NCBI GenBank assembly: GCA_028751875.1
Contig: CM054135.1
Span: 12,010,359-12,074,358 of the forward strand
Source of the DNA: Rapana venosa
Taxonomy: Eukaryota; Mollusca; Gastropoda; Neogastropoda; Muricidae
Direction of reading: 5' to 3'
DNA: 64,000 nucleotides
Part shown: positions 35,897-47,712 of the stretch, piece after piece
Layout of the letters: every line of letters starts with the position of its first letter
How positions within the stretch are numbered: the first letter of the stretch is position 1
Program-made: the position numbers and the translations under genes
The notes under the pieces: model-generated
Seen by the model: only the letters and a program-made list of their open reading frames with translations
Database searches by the model: none
Told to the model about the DNA's origin: nothing

Positions 35897-36476
35897 GATC
35901 AGTCTTTCAGTTACATACTCTCAGTCTTTCAGTGACATACTCTCAGTCTTTCAGTACGCTCAGTCTTTCAGTTAAGTACGCTCAGTCTTTCACTTAAGTA
36001 GCTTAGTCTTTCAGTTAAGTATGCTCAGTCTTTCAGTGACGTACGCTCAGTCTTTCAGTTACGTACCCTCAGTCTTTCAGTTACGTACCCTCAGTCTTTC
36101 AGTTACGTACGCCCAGTCTTTCAGTTACTGTGCTCAGTCTTTCAGTTACGTGTGCTCAGTCTTTCAGTTACGAATGCTCAGTCTTTCAGTTACGAATGCT
36201 CTGTCTTTCAGTTACGTACGCTCAGTCTTTCAGTTACGAATGCTCAGTCTTTCAGTTACAATGCTCAGTCTTTCAGTTAGGTACGCTCAGTCTTTCAGTT
36301 ACCTATGCTCAGTCTTTCAGTTACAATGCTCAGTCTTTCAGTTAGGTACGCTCAGTCTTTCAGTTACCTATGCTCAGTCTTTCAGTTAGGTACGCTCAGT
36401 CTTTCAGTTACCTATGCTCAGTCTTTCAGTTACCTGTGCTCAGTCTTTCAGTTACCTGTGCTCAATCTTTCAGTTG
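35897..36476. repeat. 22-bp minisatellite
   Basis: About 26 units of CTCAGTCTTTCAGTTACGTA plus CG. Unit length varies by one or two bases, and there is a sub-pattern in which two units alternate near the 3' end. No coding role is inferred. Confidence 0.92.
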
Positions 36477-37092
36477 TTGTGTCCAGCCCCTTGACTTTAT
36501 CACTAGCTGACCTTTCTGTTGTCCACTGTGACACCACTGACCTGGCCAGCATCATTATGTATGCATCTGGGGCAGATAACAATGGACTATGAAACAAAAG
36601 GAATGTGACATGACTTATCAGTCACTACTACGCTATCTAACAAGGTTTACGTCCTACTTTAATGCCCAGTCACACTGTAACACCGTCAGTTCATGCCATT
36701 AAAGATGACCTTTTCACACTGTTCACCTCAGTGACCTTGGGTTGCGCCTGCTCCCTTTGAAATCATTATTTTCATTATAATTATATCATGAGGTTCAGGG
36801 ACAATGGAGTATAGACCTATAACCGGCCAAAGCAGTCTATAAAAGTAACACTAACTGAATAATTATATCAAAGGTCGCAGCCCCAACCTGATTTTCGGGT
36901 TGGTTTTTTTGTTTGTCAAATGGACAGCTCAGTCTCTCTGTGACGAAGGCAGCTGTACTCTGCTGCAGGTCCTCCCTCCCAGTCTCCACAGAGCTTCTTG
37001 GCCACTGGGGTGGTATGGGTCAGTCAGGCCAGGTCCTCTTTGATCAGAGTGCTACCTCTTGTAGCGGGCAGGACTGCAGGACCTGTTCTGTT

Positions 37093-37262
37093 GTGCACGT
37101 TAATGATCCTGTAATTCATATCAGCGGTCGGTGGGTTAGGGAAACTCGAACATACCCAGCAATCATTCCCGAAGTCGGAATGCGGCTACCTTAACGGTGG
37201 GAAAAAGCGGTTGTACATACACAATCTCACAATCTGTAAACCTGGGAGCGCTAGCCTGAGAG
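37093..37262 (+). mobile_element. SINE family 1, 3' half
   Basis: Starts at GTGCACGTTAATGATCCTGT. It contains CGAACATACCCAGCAATCAT, AAGTCGGAATGCGGCTACCT and TCTCACAATCTGTAAACCTG, and ends at GAGCGCTAGCC. The region 36477-37090 upstream has no gene. Confidence 0.7.
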
Positions 37263-37344
37263 CTCCTGCATGTCAAAAATGATCAGGTTGTGTTGTGTGA
37301 GTAGGCCTACTGGTTTTATTTTACACACACTTACACACACACAT

Positions 37345-37476
37345 ACACACAGAGGATGGTTTGATGAAAAAACCAAATGTATTGCTTATTCAATGTACCA
37401 TCTGGAAATAAAAATTTGACTTGACTTCACACACACACATACACACACACAACACAACACAACACACACACAACAC

Positions 37477-37543
<67 letters not shown>

Positions 37544-37616
37544 CAAGATGGTTTGATGAAAAAACCAAATGTATTGCTTATTCAATGTACCATCTGGAAA
37601 TAAAAATTTGACTTGA

Positions 37617-37689
<73 letters not shown>

Positions 37690-37811
37690 ATGGTTTGATG
37701 AAAAAACCAAATGTATTGCTTATTCAATGTACATCTGGAAATAAAAATTTGACTTGACTTCACACACACACATACACACACACAAACAAACACAAACAAC
37801 ACAACACAACA

Positions 37812-37865
<54 letters not shown>

Positions 37866-37937
37866 CACACCACACACACACACACACACACGTACGTCTA
37901 ATATCACTAAGAGTGAAAAGACGTTAAATCAAAAGAA

Positions 37938-38018
<81 letters not shown>
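37345..38018. repeat. Composite CA microsatellite with triplicated tail sequence
   Basis: A 70-bp sequence (GATGGTTTGATGAAAAAACC, then TTGCTTATTCAATGTAC, then CTGGAAATAAAAATTTGACT) appears three times, near 37352, 37546 and 37688. Each copy is followed by long (CA)n. A further pure CA block lies at 37941-38018. The repeated core looks like a retroelement 3' end that was amplified together with its CA tail. Confidence 0.85.
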
Positions 38019-38020
<2 letters not shown>

Positions 38021-38695
38021 CTTTATTGTTGTTGTTTGTTTTCGTTTCGTTTGTTTGTTGTTTACCTGTTTGCTGTTGCTTTGGGTTTGTTTTTTTATGT
38101 GAAGTTGGTGGTGTATTGTGTACTGTGTTTTGTGTTTGTCTCAGCCCCTCTATAAGCTGAAGTCCTTCAGATGAGACAGCCACTGTGCAGCGACAGAGCC
38201 TACACTAACCACCTCCCCAAGACTCTTGAAAGGAACCACCGCCACCATCCTCTGTCAGCAGCCAGCCAGCCGACTGCCTGAATCCCTCCAGCACTGTGAG
38301 CACTGGCAGACAGACCCTCCAGCCATCACCCTCAGCATCCCACAGCTGATGGGAGCAAAGGGTGTCACAAAGAAGCTGCCCTGAAGTCACTGACGCTGGA
38401 GGCGCTGATGAACACCAAGTGATGCCCTCCCGATGCCCGGGCAAGAGCGCGGACACACAGATGGGTCTGCTGAAGAAGCGGTGAAAAGTGGAGGAAGCTG
38501 GGCATAATATAATTATTATCTAGTTCGTCCTCGCTGGCCGCTTTCATGGGTGAGTATTATTAGTATTAATTTCTTATTGCTGAGGCCAAAGTGTCCAGGC
38601 CGCTATTCCTTTGTTTTCTGTTACATATGAAATAAGCATATACGTCTTTTCTAGTCAATGGTCTTTTCAACATTGTATTCCTTCATTGGTGTGTG
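38019..38695. other. Single-copy-like sequence, no gene called
   Basis: The segment 38190-38470 has coding-like base composition but no reading frame is conserved across it. No domain, start or splice site could be supported. Confidence 0.35.
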
Positions 38696-38800
38696 TGTGT
38701 GTGTGTGTGTGTGTTGGGGGTAGGGGGTGGAGGTGAGGGGTGGGGGGTGAGGGGGTAGGCGTGCGTGGGGGGGGGGGGGGGGGGGGGGGGGATGTGGGTG
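38696..38800. repeat. (GT)n and poly-G
   Basis: A GT run at 38691-38716, then G-rich sequence ending in a pure G run at about 38767-38791. Confidence 0.9.
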
Positions 38801-38847
38801 TGATATTTTTATTTGAAATTGTTATCTTGAAAAAGATCTTGGAGAGT

Positions 38848-38975
38848 TTAAACCAATATGAAACGAAGCTTTCTTGGGTCTTTCGAGATTATGATACGTA
38901 TCACTGAGCCTGTCAGTGTTGGAATTGCCTTTCATGAGATGAATCAAGTGGTTTTTGACTGGACTTTTCTGGATT
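38848..38975 (+). repeat. Dispersed repeat (pair with 41762-41880)
   Basis: Begins ACCAATATGAAACGAAGCTT; TTTCATGAGATGAATCAAGT follows further on, and it ends TTTTGACTGGACTT. The copy at 41762-41880 has ACCAATATGAAATGAAGCTT and the same order. It is probably a retroelement 3' end. Confidence 0.6.
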
Positions 38976-39030
38976 TCCAGAGAGACAAACTGTGCAAAAG
39001 GGGTTTTCGAGTTCATCATCATCATCAGAC

Positions 39031-39732
39031 CCGTGACCTTGGCGGTCGTGGGGGAGACACGAAAGACGATGCCGTGGTAAGCCTCCTCCATCCATCTCGG
39101 TCCTCGGCTCTGCGCAGTAGTGCCGAGTCATTCATCCTGGTCCATTCTCTGATGTTGTCCATCCATGACTTGTTCTGTCTTCCCCTCTTTCTGCCACCTT
39201 CGAGTGTTCCCTGCAGTACTGTTTTGGGCAGAGTGTTGTGGCGGGTGACGTGGCCGAACCATGTCAGCTTTTTCTTCTTGACGATGGTGAGAAGGGGTTC
39301 CTGTGGACCTGCCAGCCGTGTTATTTGACTCTTGACAAATTCATTGGTCTTTCGTTCTCTCCAGGATATGCCCAGTAGTTTTCTATGGCATTTTGTTTCA
39401 AATGACTGGATTCGCTTTGCTGTTTCAGCAGTCAGTGTCCAGGTTTCACTTCCGTACAGCAGGATAGTCTGAATTAGGGCTTTGTAGAGCTTTAGTTTGA
39501 TTGGGAAACTGATCTCTTTACTTTTCCATATGGTGGTGAGTTTTGTCATGGAAGATGTTGCCATGGCTATTCTGACTTTGATTTCTGTCGTCGATCGCCC
39601 GTCCTTTGTGAGTGTAGCGCCAAGGTATTTAAAAGCGTCTACCTCCTCCAGTTGTTGGCCGTTCATGTAAATTTTAGCAGTGGCGTTGCTCGTGCTGTTC
39701 ACAAGTACTTTACTTTTCTCCGAGCTCACATC
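39031..39732 (-). pseudogene. RTE/BovB-like reverse transcriptase C-terminus
   Basis: A 230-codon open frame has the landmarks FKYLGATLTKDG, LLYGSETWTLTAETAKRI, CHRKLLGISWRERKTNEF, LTWFGHVTRHNTLPKTVLQG and GRQNKSWMDNIREW. This is the thumb and C-terminal part of an RTE/BovB-type LINE polymerase; endonuclease and catalytic palm are missing. The frame is intact from about 39732 to about 39031, so decay is recent. Its 5' side is cut precisely by the SINE at 39733. A decayed sister is at 8535-9225. Confidence 0.8.
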
Positions 39733-39955
39733 TCTAGGGGCCAGCATATTGAGGGCGGCGCCAATCTCCTCTCCCCCGCTGCTTTACCTTCCCTGACCCT
39801 AAAGAGGCAGGTACCCATTTACAGCTACTGGGGGAACTGTACTGAAGCCAAGACGCACAAACGGTCACCCATCCAAGTGGTAGCCACGCTCGACGCTGCT
39901 TAACTTGGCTGGGGGAAAGCGAGTGCTCTGACCACTGAGCTATCCCGCCATTGTG
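39733..39955 (-). mobile_element. Chimeric tRNA/5S-rRNA SINE, copy F (3'-truncated)
   Basis: On the minus strand it runs from the tRNA-like head (GGGATAGCTCAGTGGTCAGA) through AAGTTAAGCAGCGTCGAGC and TTGGATGGGTGACCG. It stops at CAATATGCTGGCCCCT, without the TTTACC tail. The truncated end touches the LINE fragment. Confidence 0.85.
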
Positions 39956-40434
39956 GGAGAGGAGGGGTGGGTTGTTGTTTTTTTTAAATAAAGAGAGAAA
40001 GTTTTTTCGTGAGTGGAAGAAGAGAATGATAATGAAAACCACATAATATACAGCCGGCCGTTGTCCAGTAGACAGGAAACGATGGATAAACACCACCCAA
40101 CACCACCCACTCACTTTCGACATTTTCTCCATGTAGACTAATGGAATGGGGAAAGTGCGTCTGGCTTTCATAAACATAACCAGGGCTCTTACCTGTTCAC
40201 ACTGGACAGGACAGGTGCCAGAGAAATCTGCCAACAGCAATGAGATACTGGGAGGGGGTGTACAAGCACTGGGGAGGTGGAGGGGGGGGTGAGGGGGTTT
40301 CTGTTAATTGTAGTAAAGCCGGCCTGAAAGATGGTAATTAATATCCTATAGTTAGTTTCAGGGACCAAAGAGCTAAAAAAAAAAAAAAAAATTTTAATTT
40401 TAAACCTTAGATTTTGTTAATATGGTAGACTTTT

Positions 40435-40466
<32 letters not shown>

Positions 40467-40985
40467 ACCCAAAAAAAAAAAAGTGAAAATTATGGGTGTG
40501 CATGTCTAGCGGTTTTGAAAAGTCACGTTATGAGAGATGTTCGAGTATTTACAGAATGCCCAGGGGAGGGGGTGGGGGTGAGAGGGTAAAGGTAAAGGTA
40601 GGAAGGGGGAGAATGGACAGCTTTCATCACGGGCCCTCCCTTTTGTTGTCGCTTTTATTTCAATGAAATGTCCCCGAAGTCGGAATGCAGCTACCTTCAT
40701 GGTGGGCAGAATGGTTGCCTACGTCAAATCTCACCAGTGGTGAACCTCGGAACAGGGAGACAAAACAATTAAATAACATAAATTGCCAGGTCTTCTACTG
40801 GAGCCAAACTTTGTCATACGACTTTCACGTCTTCTTTAGTACACGTAGCAGTTGTGGGCTCCTGCTGACAGCGTCGCAAGAGACAATGGCTGCGCTTTCT
40901 TTGGCCACATCATCAGTCTTGTTCCGAGCAATGTCTGAAGTGGCTCAGCAGACCAATCCCAGCAGGTTTGATTTTAAGATCCATC
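39956..40985. other. No gene; poly-C tract and a SINE 3' module
   Basis: A pure C run at about 40437-40466 is followed by A-rich sequence. At about 40671-40757 (plus) a SINE family 1 3' module reads CCCGAAGTCGGAATGCAGCT then TCTCACCAGTGGTGAACCTC. No coding region is supported in the rest. Confidence 0.6.
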
Positions 40986-41295
40986 TTTATTTTGCTGGGG
41001 AGGCACCGTGGTCGAGTGGTTCAGGCGGTCAACTCGTGATCCAGAGGTCGCGGGTTCGATCCCCGCTCGGCTCGGTGTTGTGTCCTTGGGAAAGACACTT
41101 TACTCCTATTTTCCTCACTCCACCCAGGTGTACAAGTGGGTACCAGCTCTGCTGGGGAAGTATCTGGCGACAGACTAGCGTCCTGTCACAGGGGTGGTGA
41201 AAAACCATCAGTTCGCTTAACGCTACAGCAACGGGATAAGCTCCGGCTCTATGGGCCTTCTGGCTCGAAAGAACATACTTTTTATTTTGCTGGGG
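40986..41295 (+). mobile_element. tRNA-derived SINE, family 3, copy 2
   Basis: Full insertion flanked by a perfect 15-bp target duplication, TTTATTTTGCTGGGG (40986-41000 and 41281-41295). Head GGCACCGTGGTCGAGTGGTT, B box GGTTCGATCCC, body GTGTTGTGTCCTTGGGAAAG, end CTGGCTCGAAAGAACATACT. The right duplication runs into a long G tract (41292-41317), which seems to have grown from the GGGG of the target. Confidence 0.92.
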
Positions 41296-41337
41296 GGGGG
41301 GGGGGGGGGGGGGGGGTTTATTCATTTATTTCTTTGT

Positions 41338-41418
41338 TCTTCGGCTCGGGCTTCCAGGTTCACCAACGGTGTTATTTTCCCACACCATCAAGGTAGCCGC
41401 ATTCCGACTTTGGGGTTA
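41338..41418 (-). mobile_element. SINE family 1, 3' module
   Basis: On the plus strand it reads CCAGGTTCACCAACGGTG, ACACCATCAAGGTAGCCGC and ATTCCGACTTTGGGG. Confidence 0.6.
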
Positions 41419-41529
41419 ATAATTATTTGACCATGACACCTTTGTGCATTTTGAAAAATATATTTTTCGTCATCGGGACTTACCAGGATAGTTATTAATG
41501 ACCTACTCTTACGAAAGGTAGACAGGTGT

Positions 41530-41730
41530 TATGTGTGTGCAAGGGGTTCTTCGTGCGTTCGAACAGGTGGCCTTGGTTTATTTATTGTCTCATCCAAAAG
41601 ACATTACAGCGAATGGAGACAGTACTGTCAACTGCAGGGAAAATCTCCTTGAATGGGCGTTCTGGAGGCTCAAACCCGGGCTCTCAAATCGCGAACGCAT
41701 CGCTGTAACCACTAGGCTATTCCGCCCCTC
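41530..41730 (-). mobile_element. tRNA-derived SINE, family 4
   Basis: The minus strand begins GGGGCGGAATAGCCTAGTGG (A box). It has a B-box-like CCCGGGTTTGAGCCTCC and then TTCAAGGAGATTTTCCC. There is one clear copy in the window, so family boundaries are uncertain. Confidence 0.5.
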
Positions 41731-41761
41731 GTGCGCGCGCGTGTGGTACCTTTATTCTAAG

Positions 41762-41880
41762 TACCAATATGAAATGAAGCTTTCGTGTGTTTTTCAAAAT
41801 GTAGCTTTCGAGACAATGTGCCTTTCAGTATTGTAATTGACCTTCATGGGATGATTGAAGTGTTTTCGACTTGACTTAAG
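41762..41880 (+). repeat. Dispersed repeat (pair with 38848-38975)
   Basis: Begins ACCAATATGAAATGAAGCTT, contains TGACCTTCATGGGATGATTG, and ends TTTTCGACTTGACTT. Confidence 0.6.
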
Positions 41881-42039
41881 GTTCACCTAAATCAACATAA
41901 AAAGACGTTTTTGCTATTTTTTTGGTTTTGTAAAAGAAATGTGCAGACATTTAATTGCATTGCTTTGGTGTCTGAATGTGTGCAACAGAGACCACGAGAG
42001 AAAGAGAATGTTAGAGACAAGCACACAATATAGAGTTAT

Positions 42040-42056
42040 ACAGAGAGAGAGAGAGT

Positions 42057-42090
<34 letters not shown>

Positions 42091-42095
42091 GGGGC

Positions 42096-42135
<40 letters not shown>

Positions 42136-42404
42136 CGTACAGAGACAGATACACACATACAGACTGACAGAGAGTACACAGACAGACAGACAGAGAGAGA
42201 GAGAGAGAGAGAGAGTAGAGAGAGGAGAGAGAGAGGAGAGAGAGTAATATGGAAAACACACACACACAGAGGAACAGAATGGTAGAGATTCAACAAAGTG
42301 AAAGGCTTCCCCTCCCCCCAACACACACTGAGAACACAACAGGAGAAGCAACCAATCATACTCAGGCTGACAAAAACACTTTCAACACAGACAGACAGAC
42401 AGAC

Positions 42405-42478
<74 letters not shown>

Positions 42479-42904
42479 CGAAACCACACCAGGCAAGCTG
42501 CAGAAGTTGGAACAGAACTTTATTACCACTGTGAGAACACCAATCACCAGAACTCTGAAAAACAAAAACGAAATGACGATTTTAAAGCCACAACTTTCAC
42601 AGACAAAGATCGAACAGGCACAGATACCACAACTTGCTCTTTACCGAGTCAGATCAACAAAGAATTCCCACATCCTTCCCCCTCCCCTCCTTCCCCCAAG
42701 GTCACTCCCTCCCTCTCCCCCCATCCCCACCCAAAGTAGCAATACTTAAATGGCAGGCCTCTTTCCATCAACAATGTCAAAAAGACAAACAAAAGAAGAA
42801 AAACAAATCAGATGCAGAAGTGATAATAATAGGAAAAAATGTCACATTTGATCAAATCAATCTCTCTCTCTCCTTTGATTTCTGTGTTGCACATATAAAT
42901 ACAT

Positions 42905-42957
<53 letters not shown>

Positions 42958-42960
42958 CAG
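42040..42960. repeat. Long (GA)n, (GACA)n and (TC)n tracts
   Basis: GA tracts at about 42041-42245, broken by GTACACAGACAGACAGAC segments. GACA then GA runs from 42388 to 42476. TC tracts lie at 42862-42873 and 42904-42954. Between 42480 and 42860 nothing is recognised. Confidence 0.9.
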
Positions 42961-43429
42961 CTGTATTATGCACAATACACACACTCTTTATACACATGCA
43001 TATTTTTCCAAACATATCGGTGGGGGGGAACTGATGGCAGGCAGAAAAACCAAAAAATAAAACCACATTAATTTTAAAGATGGAAGAAAAATTCACTTCC
43101 TGGGGTGACAAACACAAACTGTTGCTTTTCCTAATAAGAAAAGGAAAAAAACCCCCACCATGGCATACTGATACAAAAATGAAGATTGAAGTAATAATAC
43201 ACCGAACATGCACAAACACTACGAAATACTGATCTGTCGACTGAAATTTGAGCGTATCAAGTCGTAGTATTCACCCTTGAAGATATTGTTTGTTTCTTTT
43301 CTCCTCAATCTATACTTATTAATCAATCAACGATAATTTACAAAAATCGTATTGCAGAAAGGGAACCTCTGTAACCTTAAGTGACAAAGCAACAAGAACC
43401 CAGAGATCAGTCTGTTTATCACTTTTTCC

Positions 43430-43540
43430 TGTCTGTAATTCTTTAGTCCTTGGCTAGAGCTTCAAGGCTGACTAATGGAAAGAGTTTACTTGTGCGCCCG
43501 TTATTTGGCCACCATGAAGGTAGCTGTAGTCCAACATCGG
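43430..43540 (-). mobile_element. SINE family 1, 3' module (weak)
   Basis: CTTGGCTAGAGCTTCAAGGC, then GCCACCATGAAGGTAGCTGT on the plus strand, matches the reverse of the 3' module, with an extra segment between. Confidence 0.4.
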
Positions 43541-43794
43541 GGCGGTCGTTACTATAATTATGGCTACAGCCGCCTTAATCATCCTACACCTCCTTATTCT
43601 GACAACTCTATGCAGAGGAGACACAGTACTTGCTGTTTGTTCACAGAATCAAACAACAGAATAGGGTTTTTCTTCTGATAAATTTATAAATAACATGAGC
43701 AATTTCTTTTATTCTTTTAATATTTCCACTTAAAAAATAAACTTGTCTAAAATCACTAAATGTGAAGAGACGTTAAACTGAAGATATATAAAAA

Positions 43795-43965
43795 CTTGTA
43801 ATAAAGTTTTCGTGTGAAGGTTTCCTGAATCCACATGTAGCCAAGGATACAAAATGTATCAGGCAGGATAACTTGGGTGGGCATTTTCCTTACAAATGTG
43901 CTAATCAGAATCTCCACATCATCAATACATCCTAAAATAACTGGTAACTCGCAAACATACAGCAA
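43795..43965 (-). pseudogene. Possible PIF/Harbinger transposase fragment
   Basis: The frame reads LPVILGCIDDVEILIS, then FVRKMPTQ. In PIF/Harbinger (HARBI1-type) transposases a similar phrase with GCIDGTH precedes the catalytic region. Only the first nine residues match well; the histidine is missing and the later part is not convincing. If real it is a short dead fragment. Confidence 0.25.
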
Positions 43966-44740
43966 ATTCTACAAGTCCTGAGAAGTATGAAATACTATTT
44001 TCAATATGAAAAAGATGTTCATGCTGTTGATCTTATTGGTCCATTCTGAAAATCTACTAACCACTGCCACAGAATAAAAAATTAAATAATGCGTGAAGAA
44101 GGTGAAAATAATTGTGAAAAATGAAAACTGTTTTGAAAAAAAGCTCTAAGCACAGCTAGTTATTACACCCACTTGTACATACAACATACCATATCACTCT
44201 CCCACACACACACCCTGTTTAAACTGATATCAAACAACAACAAACTTGAGCACTGATAACACACACACACACAGACACCTCTCAGGTCCCAAAGAAGCAC
44301 ATAATTATTCTTTCTACAACAGGTAGGCTACCCTCTGGAATTGTGCTCCATAGTTTTCACAAATGATCGGTAAGGGTGCATTTCAATAAATTAGATCGTA
44401 TGTACAGTATTCACAGTGAACTGGATTAAAAAAACAAAAACAACCCCAGAGCAAATGAAATGAACATAGCCGTCACAGCCAGCCGTAACGACCGTGTGAT
44501 TATGCATCTTGTGTGTGTGGGCAAAATGCTGTGTGTGTGATGGTGTATGTCCTTTCTCACCATCAGCTTGCTTCACTGCCTACAGCAAGTTAACAGGAGA
44601 ACCGGAGTCCTGTAGCAAGCTCTGTACAGTACAGCACAGCACTAACTTCCATGTGGTGATGGGTGGAACTGAAGGCAGTTCTGACCAGGGCTAGGACAGC
44701 AAGGGCCAAAGAGAAGGATAGGTCCCCTGGGGGTGGTTTG
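43966..44740. other. No gene seen
   Basis: AT-rich with small CA tracts. If the E75 transcript were very long, this could lie in its 3' UTR on the minus strand, but nothing here supports that directly. Confidence 0.35.
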
Positions 44741-44744
44741 CAGG

Positions 44745-45030
44745 GCCTACCAATGTGGTCAAGAGGCCTGCATGGCCTGTCAATGTGGTCAAGAGGCCTG
44801 CATGGCCTACCACTGTGGTCAACAAGCTTTTGGCTTACCAATGTGGTCAACAAGCTCTTGGGTTACCAATGTGGTCAACAAGCTCTTGGCTTACCAATGT
44901 GGTCAACAAGCTCTTGGCTTACCAATGTGGTCAACAAGCTCCAGGCCGGACTACCACAGTGGTCAACAAGCTCTTGGGTTACCACTGTGGTCAACAAGCT
45001 CTTGGCCTGCCAATGTGGGCAGCAAGCCTG
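44745..45030. repeat. 28-bp minisatellite
   Basis: About ten units of ACCAATGTGGTCAACAAGCT plus CTTGGCTT, with a diverged 5' part in which the unit is AATGTGGTCAAGAGGCCTGC plus ATGGCCT. Several frames are open on both strands because the unit lacks stops. Confidence 0.9.
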
Positions 45031-45282
45031 GTGATCATGAATCAAAATCCCCAGCAAGCCGCAATCCCCTTACAGGCACATCCCCATCCTCAAGGTCTCT
45101 TCCAGTGGCTATGGCAATCTACTGCCCAACATCTGGCACCAGAGACAGACAGACAGACAGACAGCAACAACAACAAAAAAGAAAGCTTCCTGGACAACGC
45201 CGGGCATCAATCAGCATGGAAGGATGGATGGAGGCTCACAGCTAACACTGCAGCTCCAGACACAGCTCTGCTTAGGGGACAG

Positions 45283-45388
45283 GCCTGACATAGCCAGTGG
45301 ATACTGGCTGCAGAGTGTGCCCTCTGTCAGTGCAGCGAAGCCAGTGGATACTGGCTGCAGAGTGTGCCCTCTGTCAGTGCAGCGATGC
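45283..45388. repeat. 46-bp duplicate
   Basis: Two head-to-tail copies of GCCAGTGGATACTGGCTGCA plus GAGTGTGCCCTCTGTCAGTG plus CAGCGA. The word CCAGTGGATACTGG is an imperfect palindrome. Confidence 0.85.
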
Positions 45389-45654
45389 AGACTGTGTTCT
45401 GTGAGGGCAGCAGTGTGCCAGGCTATACGGAGCAGCAAGCTTTAGCCTGCTATCCTTTATGCAACAGGTCCATGTGGGTAGCCAGCGCACTTGGTTATCA
45501 AGATCGATGGAAGTTTGGGTACATTACACATTCAAGAGGAGAGAGCCCGTCTCTTTTCAAGCTGTCTTCAGTACAACTGTCTTTTTTAACAGTCAGAAAT
45601 CTCTTCAGGATTGATTGTGTACATCTATCATGTCATCAAAAGTTCTCCCCCTTG

Positions 45655-45660
45655 TTTATT
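45655..45660 (-). promoter_or_regulatory. Candidate poly(A) signal AATAAA
   Basis: The plus strand TTTATT gives AATAAA on the E75 strand, 2.05 kb after the E75 stop. Another AATAAA is at 43708-43713. The sequence cannot say which, if any, is used. Confidence 0.2.
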
Positions 45661-46552
45661 CACAACAACAACAACAATACGTACTAATGAACATGACACA
45701 AAAACAATTGTGATGAAAAGTTTTTTTAAAATGAAAAACGCACTATAAAATGAATATCATTACATATATAATAATCATAAATCTTTCAGGAAAAAAAAAT
45801 CAGTAATAATCACAACATAACGTTAGGTTGAAATCATCAGCATTTCTGATGTCGTTCGACACCTTTTAATTTTTTTGCGGACATGAACGAAGGTCACATT
45901 ATATTGCACAGCCCCACACTAAAATATAAAGACGTTTCCTCTCTTCACAGTAACACAAACATGTCAGGAATATTTCCCATGGCTTTTTCTTTTCTTTTGT
46001 TAAGAACAACAGGACTCTGTTTTCTCCCCTGCTCACACAACTCACACCAGAGACAGAGGCAAGATCCAGGTTGAGGGAGAAGAACAGGGAGAGGGGGAGA
46101 AATGTAGAGACAGATATCTTTTAACGATCATAAAAAAATCCTTTTTTTTTCTTCCCACAAATTTTTATAGTCATTCCTTTAAACTCTCAATCCCATCATA
46201 AAAAATGGTTATATTTTTTTATATGGCAGCTGGTACCAGGCTGTGAAAGCAAAGAGTTCACTTCTGGTCAATTCTACCTGGAATGAAAAAATGGGGCAGA
46301 CAGCTAGCTGGTCTGAAGGACCTCAGGGACTGCTGGACAGTACTTGTGACACTGACCAACCATGGCCGGTTAATATAGCAACTCCTCGCTTCCATTTCTT
46401 CTTATGAACAGTTTCTGCACCACAACTCTCAAAAAGCGAACACATTGTCGGACACATGAGCTATTACAGAACATTAGATCTATGACTTTTTTTTCAGCAT
46501 TAAATTATTTTTTTAAAATCAAAGTCAACAGTTTCAGAAAGTGCATTTCCAG

Positions 46553-46760
46553 ATGCATCAACTAGACAGAGGCATCATCAACTAGACAGATGAATCAATC
46601 AGACAGACAGAGGCATCAAACCAGACAGATGCATCATCAACCAGACATATGCATCAACCAGATACATCAAACCAGACAGATGCATCAACCCAAACAGATG
46701 CCTAATCGAGCTAGACAGATGCAGTGCAGACGCAGATCAGACAGATGTGCCCAACAGATG
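46553..46760. repeat. Degenerate CAGACAGATGCATCAA repeats
   Basis: About ten loose copies of ACCAGACAGATGCATCA, 19-24 bp apart. The unit is A/C-rich on the plus strand. The rest of 45389-47712 has no recognisable gene. Confidence 0.75.
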
Positions 46761-47331
46761 AAGAAGAAATGTTTTGGACTTGGGTAAAATTCACATTAAA
46801 ATTGCAACGATAGGGGGAAAACAGTCATCGTACACACTTGATACTGCACTGCACATACAGCTAGCACCTCCTCTGCCCACCCTCCTTATCAAAACCTCAC
46901 AGATACAACATCCATGAACCATATTCTGCCTTCCCCCTCCCCTTGTTTTGTTTGTTATTTACCCCTCACAACTTTTAGCATTTCGTTTATAGCAAGTTGA
47001 CAACTGATCTCTATTATCAAACTTGTCTTTTTGTACAGGATACATCTACTACACTTGAACAAACTCTTTGTCATATAACTCTTACAAAAGCACACATCTT
47101 TTGTACAGAAAAAAAATCTGAATTCCTTGTAGTAAAAACTGTTCTGCAATGAACACCAAACCAGCATCTCTACAAAGTCGCAGAACTTCAGGTTGTAAAT
47201 ACAAAAATACTGTCGTACTCCTCAGTCATATAAATAAATACATTACCTCTCACATCAAATTGTATAAAGAAAAAAAGTAATAAAAAAAAAGACACATCAC
47301 CCATCATAAAATCAACACATTAAAAAAAAAG

Positions 47332-47339
47332 TATTTACA
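47332..47339 (-). promoter_or_regulatory. Pumilio-type element in presumed E75 3' UTR
   Basis: TGTAAATA on the minus strand, 374 bases after the E75 stop, matches the PUF-protein site TGTANATA. It is only meaningful if this is in the transcript. Confidence 0.2.
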
Positions 47340-47712
47340 TAAAATGATGTAGCACTCCTTTCTTTGTAATAATACACAGCACTCTTTCAAAATATTCCAT
47401 CATGTCAAACCCCTCCCACCTCCCTACAATACACGTCTGCTCTCACACTGGACAAAACATGGTGGCAAAATGGAATGGGCCACTATCCTGAACAAAAAAA
47501 AAATTCTTCCAACCCCAGGCTGAAAGTACATTTACCCCCCAAAAAAAACTTTAAAAATTCATGGCAAAATTTTTTGAAGAAAACCTATGATGAAGATCGA
47601 CGACACAGTATTCAACTTTTCCCTTCTCAACAAAATGGCTGAAGTCCTTTGTGTTCTTCCTCACACATGTATGTCCTTCTCCCTTCCACGGCAATACTGT
47701 CAGTCAGTCCTG

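Noticed and set aside
38190..38480. Possible exon from base composition
   Set aside because: Stops in all frames within short distance, with no domain or reliable splice sites.
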